Shown piece after piece: positions 30,760 through 42,084 of a DNA stretch of 64,000 nt. Under the pieces are notes generated by a model that saw only the letters and a program-made list of their open reading frames with translations, had not been told where the DNA came from and did no database searches. Position 1 is the first letter of the stretch. The number at the start of each line of letters is the position of its first letter. The translations under genes and the position numbers were made by a program. Source of the stretch: Bettongia penicillata ogilbyi (lineage: Eukaryota > Chordata > Mammalia > Diprotodontia > Potoroidae); assembly GCA_023548195.1 (NCBI GenBank), contig JAJHZJ010000009.1, forward strand, positions 1,240,001-1,304,000. The letters are read 5' to 3'.

Positions 30760-31906
30760 CAAGTTGAAGCTAATGTGTCTATGAGCCATCAAGAATCAGT
30801 CAAACAGAATCTGAAGAATGAAAGGATAGAAGAAAATGTAAAATATCTAATTGGAAAAGCAACTGACCTGGAAAATAGATCCAGGAGAGGAAAATCTAAG
30901 AATTATTGGTCTACCAGAAAGCCATGATGAAAAAAAGAGCCTGGACAATATCTTCCAAGAAATTATCAATGAAAGAGAAGCCCAGAAGTCCTAGATTCAG
31001 AGGGCAAAATAGTCATCAAAAGAATCCACCATTCACCTCCTGAAAGGGATCCCAAACTGAAAGCATCAAGGAATATCATTGCCAAGTACAGAACTATCAA
31101 GTTAAGGAGAAAATACTACAGGCAGCCAGAAAGAAACCATTCAGATATCAAGGAGCTACAGTCAGGATCACATAGGACCTTGCAGCTTCTACATTAAAAT
31201 ATCAAAGGAATTGGAATATGATATTCCATAAGGCAAAGGAGCTGGAACTACAACCAAGGATCAATTACCCAGCAAAGTTGAGCATAATATTTCAGGTAAG
31301 GAGATGGACATTCAATGAAATAAGTGATTTCCAGACCTTCCTGATGAAAAAGCCGGAGATCAATAGAAAATTCAATCTTCAAACACAAGTCTTAAGAAAG
31401 GCATAAAAAGGTAAACAGAGGAAAAAAGCCTTGTTTTTCAATATTGGCAAACTGTTTACATCCCTATAAGCACAGATGATACTTGTTAATCTTGAGAATT
31501 GTATATGTATCATGATATATAAAAGGGATATACATAGATGGAGGGAGCAGGTATAAAGTAAATGATGTGAAGATAAAAATGTGATTTCAGGGTGTGAAGG
31601 GATTGTAACAGCAGATGTGAAAAGGAGGAGGCAGAAAATGGTAAACTGCATCATAGGAAGAGGCACAAAAATATATTACAGTAGAGGGAAAGAGGGGAGG
31701 GAGATGAGCATTATTTGAGATTTAATCTCATCTGATTTGGTTCAAGGAGGGAACAACAAACTCAGTTAAGTATAGAAATCTAACTAGCTCTATAGTCAGG
31801 AGGATGGGAAGGGGGAAAGAAAAGGGAGTGGGGCTGAAAAAAGGAAGGGAAGACTGAGAGGAGAAGGGAGAAGGGAAAGCTAAAAGCACAAAGAGGGGGA
31901 AAGTGG

Positions 31907-32047
31907 ATGGAAGGAAAGACACAGATAGTAATCATAACTGTAAATGGGAATGGGATGAGCTCTCCCATAAAATGGAGATGGATAGCAGAATGGATTAAAA
32001 ACCATAATCCAACAGTATGTTGTTTACAAAGGTTCACCAAGGAAGGG
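31907..32047 (+). pseudogene. L1-C ORF2 N-terminus (endonuclease start)
   Basis: It reads TQIVIITVNGNGMSSPIK, then IAEWIKNHNPTVCCLQ, corresponding to the first beta strand and the Asn-containing 'N.NG' motif and 'CLQET' motif of the L1 APE-type endonuclease. The catalytic Glu of QET is replaced (QRF). The homology ends at about 32047. Confidence 0.75.
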
Positions 32048-32124
32048 CCAAAGAGATTCCCCCTCCCAACCTCTGTCTTAATCACTTCTTTTCTCTAACA
32101 AGGAGTATAGATTGGAGTAGATGA

Positions 32125-32205
32125 TAACGATAATGATGATGATAATGATGATGATGATAATTAGAATATATATTCATATATATATATATATATATATACA
32201 TACAT
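32125..32205. repeat. (GAT)n and (TA)n microsatellites
   Basis: GATGATAATGATGATGATGA is followed by a TA run. Confidence 0.9.
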
Positions 32206-32542
32206 ATACTTTATAGTGTGCAAAGGGCTTTATATGTGTAATCTCTTCTCAGATGTTATCTCCTCTGTCTAGTCAAGATGCCCAACTCCAAGAGGCAAGC
32301 CAAAGTGTGGAAGGGGACCAAGGATGAGGTGATTTCAGTTTCCAGTTCCTGGGGATCCTTCTCCAGGTTTCCTCCCTTTCCTTCTCCTCATCAGATGGAG
32401 CTTGTCTGACCCCAGCTGTTGACAGTTGAAATTTTGATTTTTCCTCCAAGGACCCTGGCTCTAGAAGAGAGAGCCCACATTCTCTTAGGCCCTGCGCACA
32501 TGGCCTGCCAACCAAAGCACTCTATAAATGGTCTTGCAGGCC

Positions 32543-32543
<1 letters not shown>

Positions 32544-32578
<35 letters not shown>

Positions 32579-32622
32579 ATGTGTGCATGTGTTCGTGCGT
32601 GCGTGTGTGCGTGTGTGTGTGA
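32544..32622. repeat. (TG)n microsatellite
   Basis: A pure TG run changes into TGCATG and CGTGCG variants. Confidence 0.95.
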
Positions 32623-32955
32623 GGGGGGTAGATTTCTTTTTTTTTGTTTGTTTTTGGCATGACTGAGTGATTGATTGGGGCCCCATGCACACTTGGTTCT
32701 GGAGTGCTGCTTTGAATAATAACTGTGAAAATTGCTCTCTATTTTCCTTGTTCCTCTTTCTCAGTTTCAGATTCATTTGTGCCTTTAGGCAGCCACCAAC
32801 ATCATTCTAACCCCTGAGTGCTCTGTCAGGAGTGGGAAGCACACACATTGGGGGTGGGGGCTGAGCTCTTTCTTCTTTGGTTAGAGGCAGAGTGCTGTTG
32901 GATTCTCCCTATTCCTGCTGCCTTCAGAGATAAGAAATGGTCCTCATAGGTGAAA

Positions 32956-33207
32956 GGCAGCTAGGTGGCTGCCTGTAGTGGAAAGAGTGTTGTATTTGAA
33001 GTCAGGAAGACCTGAACTCTAATCCTGCCTCAGATACTTACTAGTTGCCCAGCCCTGGGCAAATCTCTTAAGTTTTCTGAGCCTGTTTCCCCATGTAAAA
33101 TGGGGATCGTAACAATACCTGCCTCACAGAATTGATGTGAAGTTTAAATACAGTGATATATATGAAATACTTTTTAAACTTAGAAACACTATATAAATGT
33201 CAGTTAT
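32956..33207 (+). mobile_element. tRNA-derived SINE with MIR-like tail
   Basis: GGCAGCTAGGTGGCTGCCTG head, 'GTCAGGAAGACCTGAACTCT', 'GCCCTGGGCAAATCTCTTAA', 'AAAATGGGGATCGTAACAAT', and a tail with 'ACTATATAAATGTCAGTTAT'. Confidence 0.9.
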
Positions 33208-33539
33208 ATGGAGAGAGGGCCAAGAACTAATCTGTTTCCCATCCAAAGAAAACTGAATCCAGGGGACTAACTTAGAATAACACACTACCTTTGGCATTCC
33301 TGGAAACTGCAGAATATGAAAGTAATGAATACATGGGTGGCAAACATTTTCTTTATTTCTACACTGAAAAGGCCCTCTAAGCAATGCCTTTCAAGTGATA
33401 TCTGTATTTTAAATCCCCAGAAAGGGATAGAATCCAACTACAACACTTAGACCGAAAGACTAGTTTTAGGGGATCCCTTAGGAGCTCACCAGGGTCAGAA
33501 TCTTTGAACCTCAAGGACCAAGATCATAGCACTCTTTTA

Positions 33540-35215
33540 TTTCTTAATATATTTTCATTTTGTTAACTACTTCCCAATTACAAGTTAAAATTTTTTTAAC
33601 ATTCATTTTATAAAATTTTGAGTTCTAATTTCTCTCCCTCCCTCCCTGCCCTCCCTTCTCCTTGAGAAGGCCAGCAATTTGGTATCAATAATACATGTAA
33701 AGTCATGCAAAATATATTTCTGTATTAACCACATTGCAAAAAAAACACAAACACAAGAAAAAGAAAGTTAAAAAAGGTATGCTTCAAATTGCCCTTAGAA
33801 GTTCATAATTTCTCTCCTTCTGGAGGTGGGTAGTATTTTTCATCATGGATCCTTTGGACTTTGGTCTTGGATCGTTGTCTTAAGCAGTTTGGCTAAATCT
33901 TTCACAGTTAATCTTCCTTACAATATTGCTGTTGCTGTGTACAGTGTTCTGGTTCTGCTTTCTTTATTTAGCATGAGTTCCCAGCAGTCTCCTCATATTT
34001 TTTCCTGAAATCATCCTGTTTGTCAATTCTTATAGCATAATATTGAACCAGCACCACCTTCCTAGTACAGCTCCCACCTAATCACAGTGTATGATTTTTG
34101 TGATATGTAATCTCCTTGCTAGCATTTTATTTAAATTTTTTTGACTCAATATCCATTACAAAAATCGGTCTATGATTTTATTTCTCTGTTTTTGTTCTGT
34201 CCAGTTTAGGTATCAAAACCATATTTGTGTCATAAAAAGAATTCTGTAGGACTCTCTGTTTACCTATTTTTTTTTCAAATAATTTATATAGTATTAGAAT
34301 CAATTGTTTCTTCAATATTTGGTAGAATTCACTTACAGATTCCTCTGAATCTGGGAATTTTTTTCATAGGAAGCTCATTGATGGCTTATTCACTTTCTTT
34401 TTCTAAGACAGAATTCTCTAAGTATTCTATTTCCTCTTCTGTTAATCTGGACAGTTTATATTTTTCTAAATATTTATCCACTTCACTTAGGTTTTCAGTT
34501 TTGCTGGCATATAATTGGGCAAAATAATTCCTAAATGCTTTAATTTCCTCTTCATTGGTGATGTATTCACCCTTTTCATTTTTGATACTAGTAATTTCTT
34601 TTTTTTTTTTTGGTCAAATTAACCAAATGGTTTATCTATTTTATTTTTTTTTCCAATAAAAGAACTCTTAGTTTTATTTGTTAAATTTTTTTAACTTTCA
34701 ATTTTATTAATCTCTCCTTTGATTTTAAGGATTTCCATGTTGGTATTTGAGGATTTTTAATTTATTCTTTTCCTATTTTTTTAATCACATGCCCAATTTG
34801 TTGATGTGCTTTTCCTCTCTTTTATTGACGTATGCATTTAGAAATATAAGAGATATTAGAGATATAAAATTTCCCCCAAGCACGGCTTTCAATGCATCCC
34901 ACAAATTTTAGCATGTTGTCCCATTGTTATCATTCTCTCTAATGAAATTATTGATAGTTTCTATGATTTGTCTTTTGACTCATTCTTTAGCATTAGATTT
35001 TCTAGTTTCCAATTAATTTTTAATCTATCTTTACACTTCCCTTTATTGAACTTAAGTTCTATTTTATTATTATCTGAATAATGTGCATATAATATTTCTG
35101 CTTTTCTGTATTTGATTGGGAGGTTTTTATGCCCTAAAACACGATCGGTTTTGTGAAGAGGTCACATACACCTGAGAAAGAGGTATATTCCTTTCTGTAT
35201 CTTAGAACAACGCAC
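33540..35215 (-). mobile_element. - strand L1, 3' UTR joined to an ORF2 fragment by internal deletion
   Basis: Read on -, 35215-34110 is ORF2 (pre-RT and RT N-terminal region; on + it shows the antisense landmarks 'CACGATCGGTTTTGTGAAGA', 'CAATGCATCCCACAAATTTT' and 'TTTATTTGTTAAATTTTTTT'). At 34065-33545 it becomes L1 3' UTR ending in 'AAATTAGAACTCAAAATTTT' near 33600. About 1.5-2 kb of RT, C-terminal ORF2 and 3' UTR normally between them is missing. The + strand open frame at 34225-34527 is antisense to this ORF2. Boundaries are approximate. Confidence 0.75.
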
Positions 35216-35239
35216 TCCAATTCAATACCATGCCTACTT

Positions 35240-35640
35240 TCTGATCTCACCCTGAAATCTTCTTCAGGGTTGGGACTTCCTCATCCTGAAGCATTCATGA
35301 CATCCTGAAGACTTCTTATCCTGAAACTTCCCTGGGTTATGTGCAATCTCTTATTCATTCTCCCTTGTTCTATTGGTTGCTGTAGGGACTCCATTTCTGG
35401 AAGGGACCCAGGCCAGCCAACCTTCATTTCCCTCCTGGTCGCTTCAGCACCATTCTGCTGAATGGATGGATACCTTCACCAACCCCCAATTCCTCTCCAC
35501 ACCATCTTTTCAGCTCCCTTTTATATGGTATTTTTCCACATGAGAGTATAAGCTCATTAGAAGCAAGAACTGTCTTTTTGTTTGATTTTGTGTCTTAAGT
35601 CCCTGGCACATAGCAAGCACTTAATGAAAGCTTATTGCTA
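35240..35640 (+). mobile_element. Interspersed repeat ending in an L2-like 3' tail
   Basis: The right part is 'AGTATAAGCTCATTAGAAGC', 'AAGAACTGTCTTTTTG' and 'CACATAGCAAGCACTTAATG', the L2 end signature. The left part (TTCCCTCCTGGTCGCTTCAG, CCATCTTTTCAGCTCC) is of the same repeat type but I cannot name it. Confidence 0.5.
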
Positions 35641-35644
35641 AACA

Positions 35645-36165
35645 AAGTCCTGTCTTGCTACACCACCAACCATACTGTCATTTTGTTGGTTGGTCCCTAG
35701 GCTGCCCCAGTGAACACACGTTCCTGGATGTTGCCAGGTAGGAATATTCCTTTTCCACAACTGATTCTCTGCCCAGTGAGGTGATAGGCATTCATTAAGT
35801 GCTAAGGGGTATAGTGGAGTCTGATGCAATGAGAAATAGTCCCAGAGGGCAGGCCAACATCTATCTTTGTAAAGGCTCTTCTCCCACTTTTTTTTCCCCT
35901 TCTATGAAAATGAAAGACTGCAATGGAGTCAGGGTGAGACAGTGTGCAGAATATGGAGGACAGAACCCGGTTCCTGCACTTGACTCTATTGCAGTGGGAG
36001 AAATAAACTGGAACCTTTTCCACCAATAATTTAGAAATCAGAAAAGCTGATATTTTGAGTGCTCTATGAGTTATTACTTAGGATCCAAAAGAAGTGATGC
36101 AAAAAGATCCAAAAAGTAAACCTAAAAGAAATCAGATCCAGAGTTCCAAGAGGGTAGATGATTCA
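35645..36165. other. No recognised feature
   Basis: Apparently unique. Overlapping frames at 35799-36029 (+) and 35802-36026 (-) have no recognisable similarity. Confidence 0.4.
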
Positions 36166-36167
36166 GG

Positions 36168-36410
36168 GTCTACTATGTACGAGATATGTGCTAAGTTCTT
36201 TATAATTATTATTTCATTTAATTCTCACAACAACCCAGGGAGATAGGAGCTATAATTATTCCTTATTTTCAGATGAGGAAACTGAGGCAAATAGAGGTTG
36301 AGTGTCTTGCACAGCATCACATAGCTACGAAGTGTCTGAGGATAGATTTGAACTCAGGTCTTCCAGATTCCAAGCCTAATAGTTCATCTACTTTCGCACC
36401 TAGCTGTCCC
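36168..36410 (-). mobile_element. tRNA-derived SINE/MIR-tail element
   Basis: On + it reads 'CTACTATGTACGAGATATGT', 'TTCTCACAACAACCCAGGGA', 'CAGATGAGGAAACTGAGGCA', 'TTTGAACTCAGGTCTTCCAG' and a head complement CACCTAGCTGTCCC. Confidence 0.9.
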
Positions 36411-36414
36411 TACG

Positions 36415-36965
36415 ATATGCCTAAAACATCTCATCTCTCCAACTGGGTTTTTCTTGGCAAGGTTTCTATGGAATTTCATCTGTCTTGTCCTGGACCCTCC
36501 ATTAACCTTCCCCACCCTGCACCACTCCTCAAACACACCCCAACTCCAGCCATTCTTTACTTCACTCTCTGACCTTTTCAGAAACCAAGCCTCAGAGGAT
36601 TTTACCCCATTGAACCCAACCCTGAAGACCCAATATTCCAACCTCCCTGCTTTCCTGCCCCACCTCCACATCCCACTATTTCCAGTTCTGGAACCATAAT
36701 CAACTGTGTCATTGTTCCTGGAAAGGGTATGTCAATCTGCTACCCTGTGGTTCTACTCACTATCCTTGCAACTCTCCAAAACAAAATATTCCTTCCTGGC
36801 CACCTCTCCCCTTTGTATGTGATCTTCTACATTAGATTGTATGATCCTTGAAGGCAGGAACTATTTTCATTTTAAAATTTGTATTCTCAGCACTTAATAC
36901 CATTGTTGGCCCATGGCAGATGCTTTATAAATGTTTTTTTGTTTATTCATTCATTCGTTCATTCA
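36415..36965 (+). mobile_element. Pyrimidine-rich ancient repeat with L2 3' end
   Basis: The last 130 bp are 'AGATTGTATGATCCTTGAAG', 'GCAGGAACTATTTTC', 'TCAGCACTTAATACC' and 'TTTATAAATGTTTT', an L2 end followed by ATTCATTC units. The preceding C-rich part has open frames on both strands without recognised similarity. I treat it as non-coding. Confidence 0.5.
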
Positions 36966-36969
36966 TCCA

Positions 36970-38140
36970 ACTCTGAATGGGTTGATCTGTCTTTGGAAAA
37001 TTAAAAAGGAGTTTGGATTCAGGAAGTCCAGACTCTCCTTTTCTAGGTGATTTCCCTCCCTTTGTCATAACCTCTCTGTTGTGTCCCCTTCTGTCTACCC
37101 CTCCCCCCGCACCACTTCATAAGATCTGAAAGTTAAATACTCTTTCAATTTAGTCTTTGTATTACCATGAGTCTACCAAAGTATTTTGTATTTAATAGGT
37201 ATTTAATAAATACTTGTCTCTTATTGAATTTTAAGCACTCGGCATTTTCCATTTGTAGTTTTTTCACACTCCACCCTGCTCTCAGGAAAGACTTTATATC
37301 AGTCATTTACACTTGAGTATGAATGCAAAGCCACTGAGCTTCCCTCTCCCAAGCCTGGATCTTTCATTGCCCGAGGTTCTAATTGTAGAGTTCTTTCCAC
37401 TTTGGAGCATTTAGGGGCTCCTCTCTATTGCCCAGCTGGAAATCCTCTCTCCTATTCCCCAGCTACCAATAAGCTAATAAAGGTAAAACTAAGAAATACC
37501 TGCTTTTTTATTCCCCTTTTTCTAACTAACCATCAATGGGCATTCTACAGGGTCATCTTTCTTGTTGCCTAAGGCTTTTTCCGTGTGTTGAATTCATCAG
37601 TAGACAAGAGGTCAAGGAGGCAGATCATGCATCTTTATTTCCATCACTGGTTGGTTGAGCTATCAATCAGCATTAAGACAGACACAACAGCCAATCAAAA
37701 CCAGCCAACTTTATGTTGATGGACAGCTCAGTGTCCCCTGTAGCTATATATTTATTTTATGGAGTTCAATGAATGTACAGTTCCTACATTCAACTGTAAC
37801 TGAGTCCTCTGCTAAAGATTTCAGACATTAGCTGGAAGGTAGAGGTGGTCATTGTTGGGAGGAGGCCTGAAATCCTACCAGGCAGGCAACTGCCTGCTCT
37901 GCCTATGGTAAGATGTATTATTTGCAGGCCGTTGACAGAGTGAATTCTAGGTGGGGAGCAGTAGACAGCAGGAAAGATCAAGAGAGGAGAAAAGTAGGTG
38001 ACAAAGAGAATAAACAGCGAGGATCAGAGACATTTTTAAAGCTGGAGATTTGAGAGCCTGTTTTCTGATCTTCTCTAAACACATTTTAAAGTGTCTGCTT
38101 ATATGCTCATACACAATGTATTGTTCCTAGATTTGAGATC
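36970..38140. other. Largely unique, no gene seen
   Basis: There is a possible MIR/L2 scrap at 37180-37230 ('TATTTAATAGGTATTTAATA'). The interval 37560-38000 has no repeat that I recognise and no coding signature. Confidence 0.4.
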
Positions 38141-38384
38141 TGCTAAAGGATAGAGTGCTGGGCCTGCAGTCAGGAAGATTCATCTTTGTAAGTTTAAATC
38201 TGACCTCAGACACTTACTAGTTGTGTGACCTTGGGCAAGTCACTTAACCCTGTTGGCCTCAGTTTCTTCATTTGCAAAATGATCTGAAGAAAGACATAGC
38301 AAACCACTTCAGTACCTTCCAAGAAAACCTCAAATGGGGTCACAGAGAGTTTAACATGACTGAAAAAACTGAACAGCAACACAC
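38141..38384 (+). mobile_element. Marsupial tRNA-derived SINE
   Basis: 'GGCCTGCAGTCAGGAAGATT', 'TGACCTTGGGCAAGTCACTT', 'CTCAGTTTCTTCATTTGCAA', 'CAAATGGGGTCACAGAGAGT' and an ACAGCAACAC end. The head is diverged. Confidence 0.9.
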
Positions 38385-38484
38385 AAAACGTAAAGCTCTT
38401 GTTTAATGGTTGGAGATTGAGTTGTTCTGGTTAAGAAAATATTCTGGTTAATAGTTACTGATATATACATGAATGAAAGAAAAA

Positions 38485-38605
38485 TATATATAAAGTACTT
38501 ACTATGTGCAAAGTGTGATTCAAAGCACTGGATATAAATAGAAAAGTAAGACAGTCTTTACTTTCAAAAAACTCACATTCTAATAGAGGAAGATGATACG
38601 TATAG
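38485..38605. mobile_element. Ancient interspersed repeat, unassigned
   Basis: 'AAGTACTTACTATGTGCAAA', 'AAAGCACTGGATATAAATAG' and 'CTCACATTCTAATAGAGGAA' occur in order, as at 49530. Confidence 0.5.
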
Positions 38606-38609
38606 GAGG

Positions 38610-40030
38610 TTTCAGCTGCAAGTCGTATGGAGGGTCCCAGTGGTCCTTGGGCTATGGTGGCCAAGTTCATGACCACGCATCAAATGCAGTTTCATTTACA
38701 TTAAATAAAATCATACCCATTTCCCATGTTGGATCCATTTAATGGTGCCAAAGACTTTGCTATCAAGAGGGCTTTCTTTCAGCTGTGGTTGCTGAGGAGG
38801 CAAGGGCTGGAGCACCTACAAAGGCAGTTGCCCAGTTACATTCTACCAGGGTGGCTTCCCTGGATGATGGCTATGGGGCTGCAAGTAGGGCACCTCCTTA
38901 GAATCAAGAATGTATTTAAACCTAAAATCAAACTAAGTATAAATGAATCTTGCTTTGATGATTCATAGGACGCAGAGGGTCTTGGAGCCTGAGTCCTGGC
39001 CAAGAATCTTCCATGTCTGGTAAAGTGGATGAAGATGAGAAAGGTGTAACTGTTCAAGATGAATATGACCAGGGTAGGTCATGGGAGGTGTACTTTCTTC
39101 CAGCACAATCCCTGATTTCCACTTGGTTTCTTATCATTAAACTCCTTCTCATGAAAACAGGATTTCTGTACCTTGAGCTTTCTGAATTTGCTGAATTCCA
39201 GATAAGTGGGAGTTTACTATGTAAACACATGCACCTACCCTCAGTAGACCCAAGGGCCTTTTTAAAAAAAATTTATACTGGAAAACACATATTTGGAGTT
39301 TTTTCCAGGCTAGTAATTTATTCTCCTCTGTTTTCATTTCTGCAAGCCTTATTCCCACTCCTACTCCAATAAACGTGTATTTATATATAACCCAGTTTGT
39401 CCTTGGATGGGAATCAGCACAGCCCATTCATTGTTGGTGAATGTATGCAGGAAGATAAGAAGTAAAGTTTTCCAGTCTGATTCCAACGAAGTCCTCAACA
39501 ACCCCATTGTAAGCGATTTGTGTGAATTCTTTTTTTTTTTTTTTTACCCCTGGGATAGATCTGACCATAAAACAAATGTCTTGTCTGAATTAATCTTATT
39601 TTTAAAAGGATAGAGTCATCATATTGTAAAGGCAGGTCATAAAAAGACACATCAATCTGTCAGGAATAGCTGTTTAATATGAGTATTTGTTTGGCGTAGT
39701 CAATGCTCCCCTGAGGACCAGAGATAGCCTAGTGCCTGAATATGTCTCAGACTTCTCACTCTCCTAAGTATTCCAACCAACCAAGAATAATGGTTTCTAG
39801 AGAGTCCCTTTCATTTTCTTCCATTACCTTCATTACACTCATTGTCCATTCCTCCAGGGTTCATGCCATTTTGACCATGAGACTTGTTAGTATTGACTGG
39901 CAGCTTTAGAAACTGATCTTCAATTCCCCTGAGATTATTGAGTTTGGCAGTGTGTAGAAGGAACCCTGGGCTGGATAATTGGGGGGGACTCAGCTGGGTT
40001 CTAGTCCCAGTGTGAACATGGAAGATCCAC
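38610..40030. other. Mostly unique sequence, no supported gene
   Basis: Open frames at 38726-38968, 39013-39372 and 39407-39613 have no recognised similarity. The frame from 39013 (MSGKVDEDEKGVTVQDEYDQ) runs into GGTAGGTC, which looks like a donor, and an AATAAA lies at 39369. These coincidences are not enough to call an exon. Confidence 0.35.
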
Positions 40031-40034
40031 ACAC

Positions 40035-40705
40035 CTTGACTTCTGCCTCTGAAAAGTGGTCATATGATAACAGCCACCTTAGGATTACAGGACCAGAGAC
40101 TGAGAGCTGAAAGGGCCCTCAAAGGCCGCCTCGTCTGATCTCCCCCTTATTTTAAAGGTAATGCTCGGTACTCATTACTTGAGAATCCTAGTGTGTAAGA
40201 GTGGGAGGGACCTTAGCTATCATTCCATCTTTGATGATTAGTAACCCTGGGACCTTGGGAGCTCTGGTCCTTCAAGTTCACGGAGCTGCTGTTTTTCCAT
40301 TTGTAAAATCAGGGCAGTAATATCTGTAGCACCTACCTGCCAGGCTTGTCGAGGCCCTCGTGAGATACTTTTATCAACAATACTTTTCAAACATTAAAGG
40401 ACTGCACAAACATCTCTTCTCCTTCTCCTTTTCCTCCATCTCCTTCTCCTCCTGTGCCTCAATTCTCCTCTCCTCCTTCTCCTCCTCCTTGTTAGTCCTT
40501 ATTATTACTCCTACTATTTTATTAATACCATTGCTAACATCATTATTATCCAGCTCAGCCCAATTCTTTACGAAGAAGAAAACAAAAACCCAAGGAAAGG
40601 AGCAGGTAAGCTCCAGGTCACACAACCATTAAATAGCAAAGCTGAGACTAGAACCTAGATCTCCAAATTCCAAGTTCAAGTATCTTTCTGCTCTGTCATT
40701 TTTCA
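40035..40705. mobile_element. MIR-like scraps and a TCC-rich patch
   Basis: 40080-40160 and 40260-40395 carry degraded MIR motifs ('TCCATTTGTAAAATCAGGGC', 'GAGATACTTTTATCA'). 40410-40495 is TCTCCT-rich. 40570-40690 reads 'AGGTCACACAACCATTAAAT' and 'GAACCTAGATCTCC' on +, a - strand MIR head. Confidence 0.5.
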
Positions 40706-40709
40706 CAGG

Positions 40710-41900
40710 ATCGCTCCTCCCTGAACAACAGTTTTCTGTGTTGCTATATCAAAGTAAAAGATAGGGAATGTATTCTCCAGCCTCAAGCTGTCTCCCCATA
40801 GACCCATGACAAGCTCCATCATTCATTCTCTTAACCTGGGATTTCTCAGTTACATATAAATGTGCTGACCTACTTCTGTCTTTCAAGAATCAGTAAATGA
40901 GAGGTCACCATCACCACACTTTGCATGAACAGTTAGTACCTTAAAGCTCCTACCATCAGGTTTCCATTACTGAGGCATCCTTCCCCTTCTGGCCCTCCCT
41001 TTCCACTCTTCTAACAAGGTATGAATTCTCTGGAAGACAGGACACCACAATCTCATCCAGTGCAACTGGACCAGTGGGCAGTAGCTCTTCCGTCACTGCT
41101 ACATGTTTCCACCCAAATTTAATTTTTCCTAATTCCTAATTATGGCTCTATTCTAGCCTTTAGAACAATACATGGTACACAGTAGGCACTTGATAGGTCC
41201 TATTTGATCTGTGTATGTGCTTCTGAGTTCTGCTAGGACATCTCCCCCCTCTGAAGAGTCACTTGCAGGATGTGTACCATCTGCGTCTCTTTGGCAAGTT
41301 ATGCACATCTGTTGTTGCATTTGTTCAATTGTCTGGAGGTCTCTGTACAGCCAGCAGCCTGGGAAGTGGTCTGTGATGAGTTTTACATTCAGGCTCAGCA
41401 TAAGCTGTGTACCTGATTAATGTCTTCTGAGATCACTCCTGTTCAGGTAGGGGCTGGTACATGATACTCTTAATTTTTAAATGACTTTGCCTTTTCTCTT
41501 TAACCAAGTTTCTTCAATTCAATACCTCTGCCTAAACCTTTATTTCAAATTCATCATTATCTCCAGAACCTATGACCTTCCCTGTTCTCCCACCTAGACC
41601 AACACTTCTGCTCTGGTTTCATTCATTGCCTTCACAGTCTTGATCTCGTGATTCATCAGTCCTTCTCTTTACGTAGCATATGTAGATGATGGGGGCTTTT
41701 ATCTCAACTCCCATATGCAGTAAAACTTGGGTCCCCAGAATGAGGCAGAGGTCCCCTGGAGAGACAGGAAGTTGTTCATCTGATATTATGGTTCAGGAAC
41801 CTCCAGTGATATACATCCCCCCGTGATGATCAGATGTCAGTCATAAATGCATAACTCAGACTTAAGAAAGCAATATTGACCAAGATAGTCTAGTTAAGAA
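40710..41900. other. No supported gene; L2-like scrap
   Basis: 41155-41195 has 'CATGGTACACAGTAGGCACT', an L2 end. The - strand open frame at 41153-41401 (82 codons) has ordinary amino-acid composition but no recognised similarity. Confidence 0.35.
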
Positions 41901-41904
41901 AGGT

Positions 41905-42078
41905 ACTCATTATCCCCTTTATATAGTTGAGGAAACGGAACCAGAGGTTAATTGACTTGTCCAGGGATACATAACTAATAAGTAACTGAGGTCAGATTTG
42001 AATTCAGGTCTTCCTGAGCTCTAGGACCTGCATTGACTCTAGGCTCAGTGCTCTATCTACTTGCACCACCTAGCTTAT
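41905..42078 (-). mobile_element. tRNA-derived SINE/MIR head part
   Basis: On + it reads 'GTTGAGGAAACGGAACCAGA', 'GATTTGAATTCAGGTCTTCC' and 'GCTCTATCTACTTGCACCAC' plus CTAGCT. Confidence 0.85.
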
Positions 42079-42084
42079 GGATTC

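Larger units (their letters stand above)
27519..31406 (+). pseudogene. L1-C ORF1, split by HAL1-C
   Basis: N-terminal part: MSKKQSRKEKTVESFYGDK, then a stop near 27619. The coiled coil resumes in another frame at 27685 (KSQIRKIEEKLANDFKNMKK) and ends at SIKIRI where HAL1-C inserts. After 30760 it continues IQVEANVSMSHQESVKQNLK, DLENRSR (RRM start) and the C-terminal region to about 31404. The two halves join without loss other than the 16-bp duplication, so HAL1-C landed inside ORF1 of an existing L1. ORF1 here belongs to another subfamily than that of the HAL1 copies, since the N-terminus differs. Confidence 0.85.
27290..32090 (+). mobile_element. Second + strand L1 (L1-C), interrupted by HAL1-C and 3'-truncated
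   Basis: A short 5' leader (27290-27518) precedes ORF1 (27519 onward, MSKKQSRKEKTVESF after an in-frame ATG-ATC-ATC). ORF1 is cut by HAL1-C and resumes at 30760 to the stop at 31404. An inter-ORF spacer (31407-31900) leads to the beginning of an ORF2 endonuclease at 31907-32047 (IAEWIKNHNPTVCCLQ). The rest of ORF2 is missing; sequence after about 32090 is unrelated. Since a normal L1 is truncated at its 5' end, loss of the 3' portion implies a later deletion or rearrangement. Confidence 0.8.

Noticed and set aside
34225..34527. 100-codon + strand hydrophobic frame
   Set aside because: Antisense to an L1 ORF2 fragment on -.
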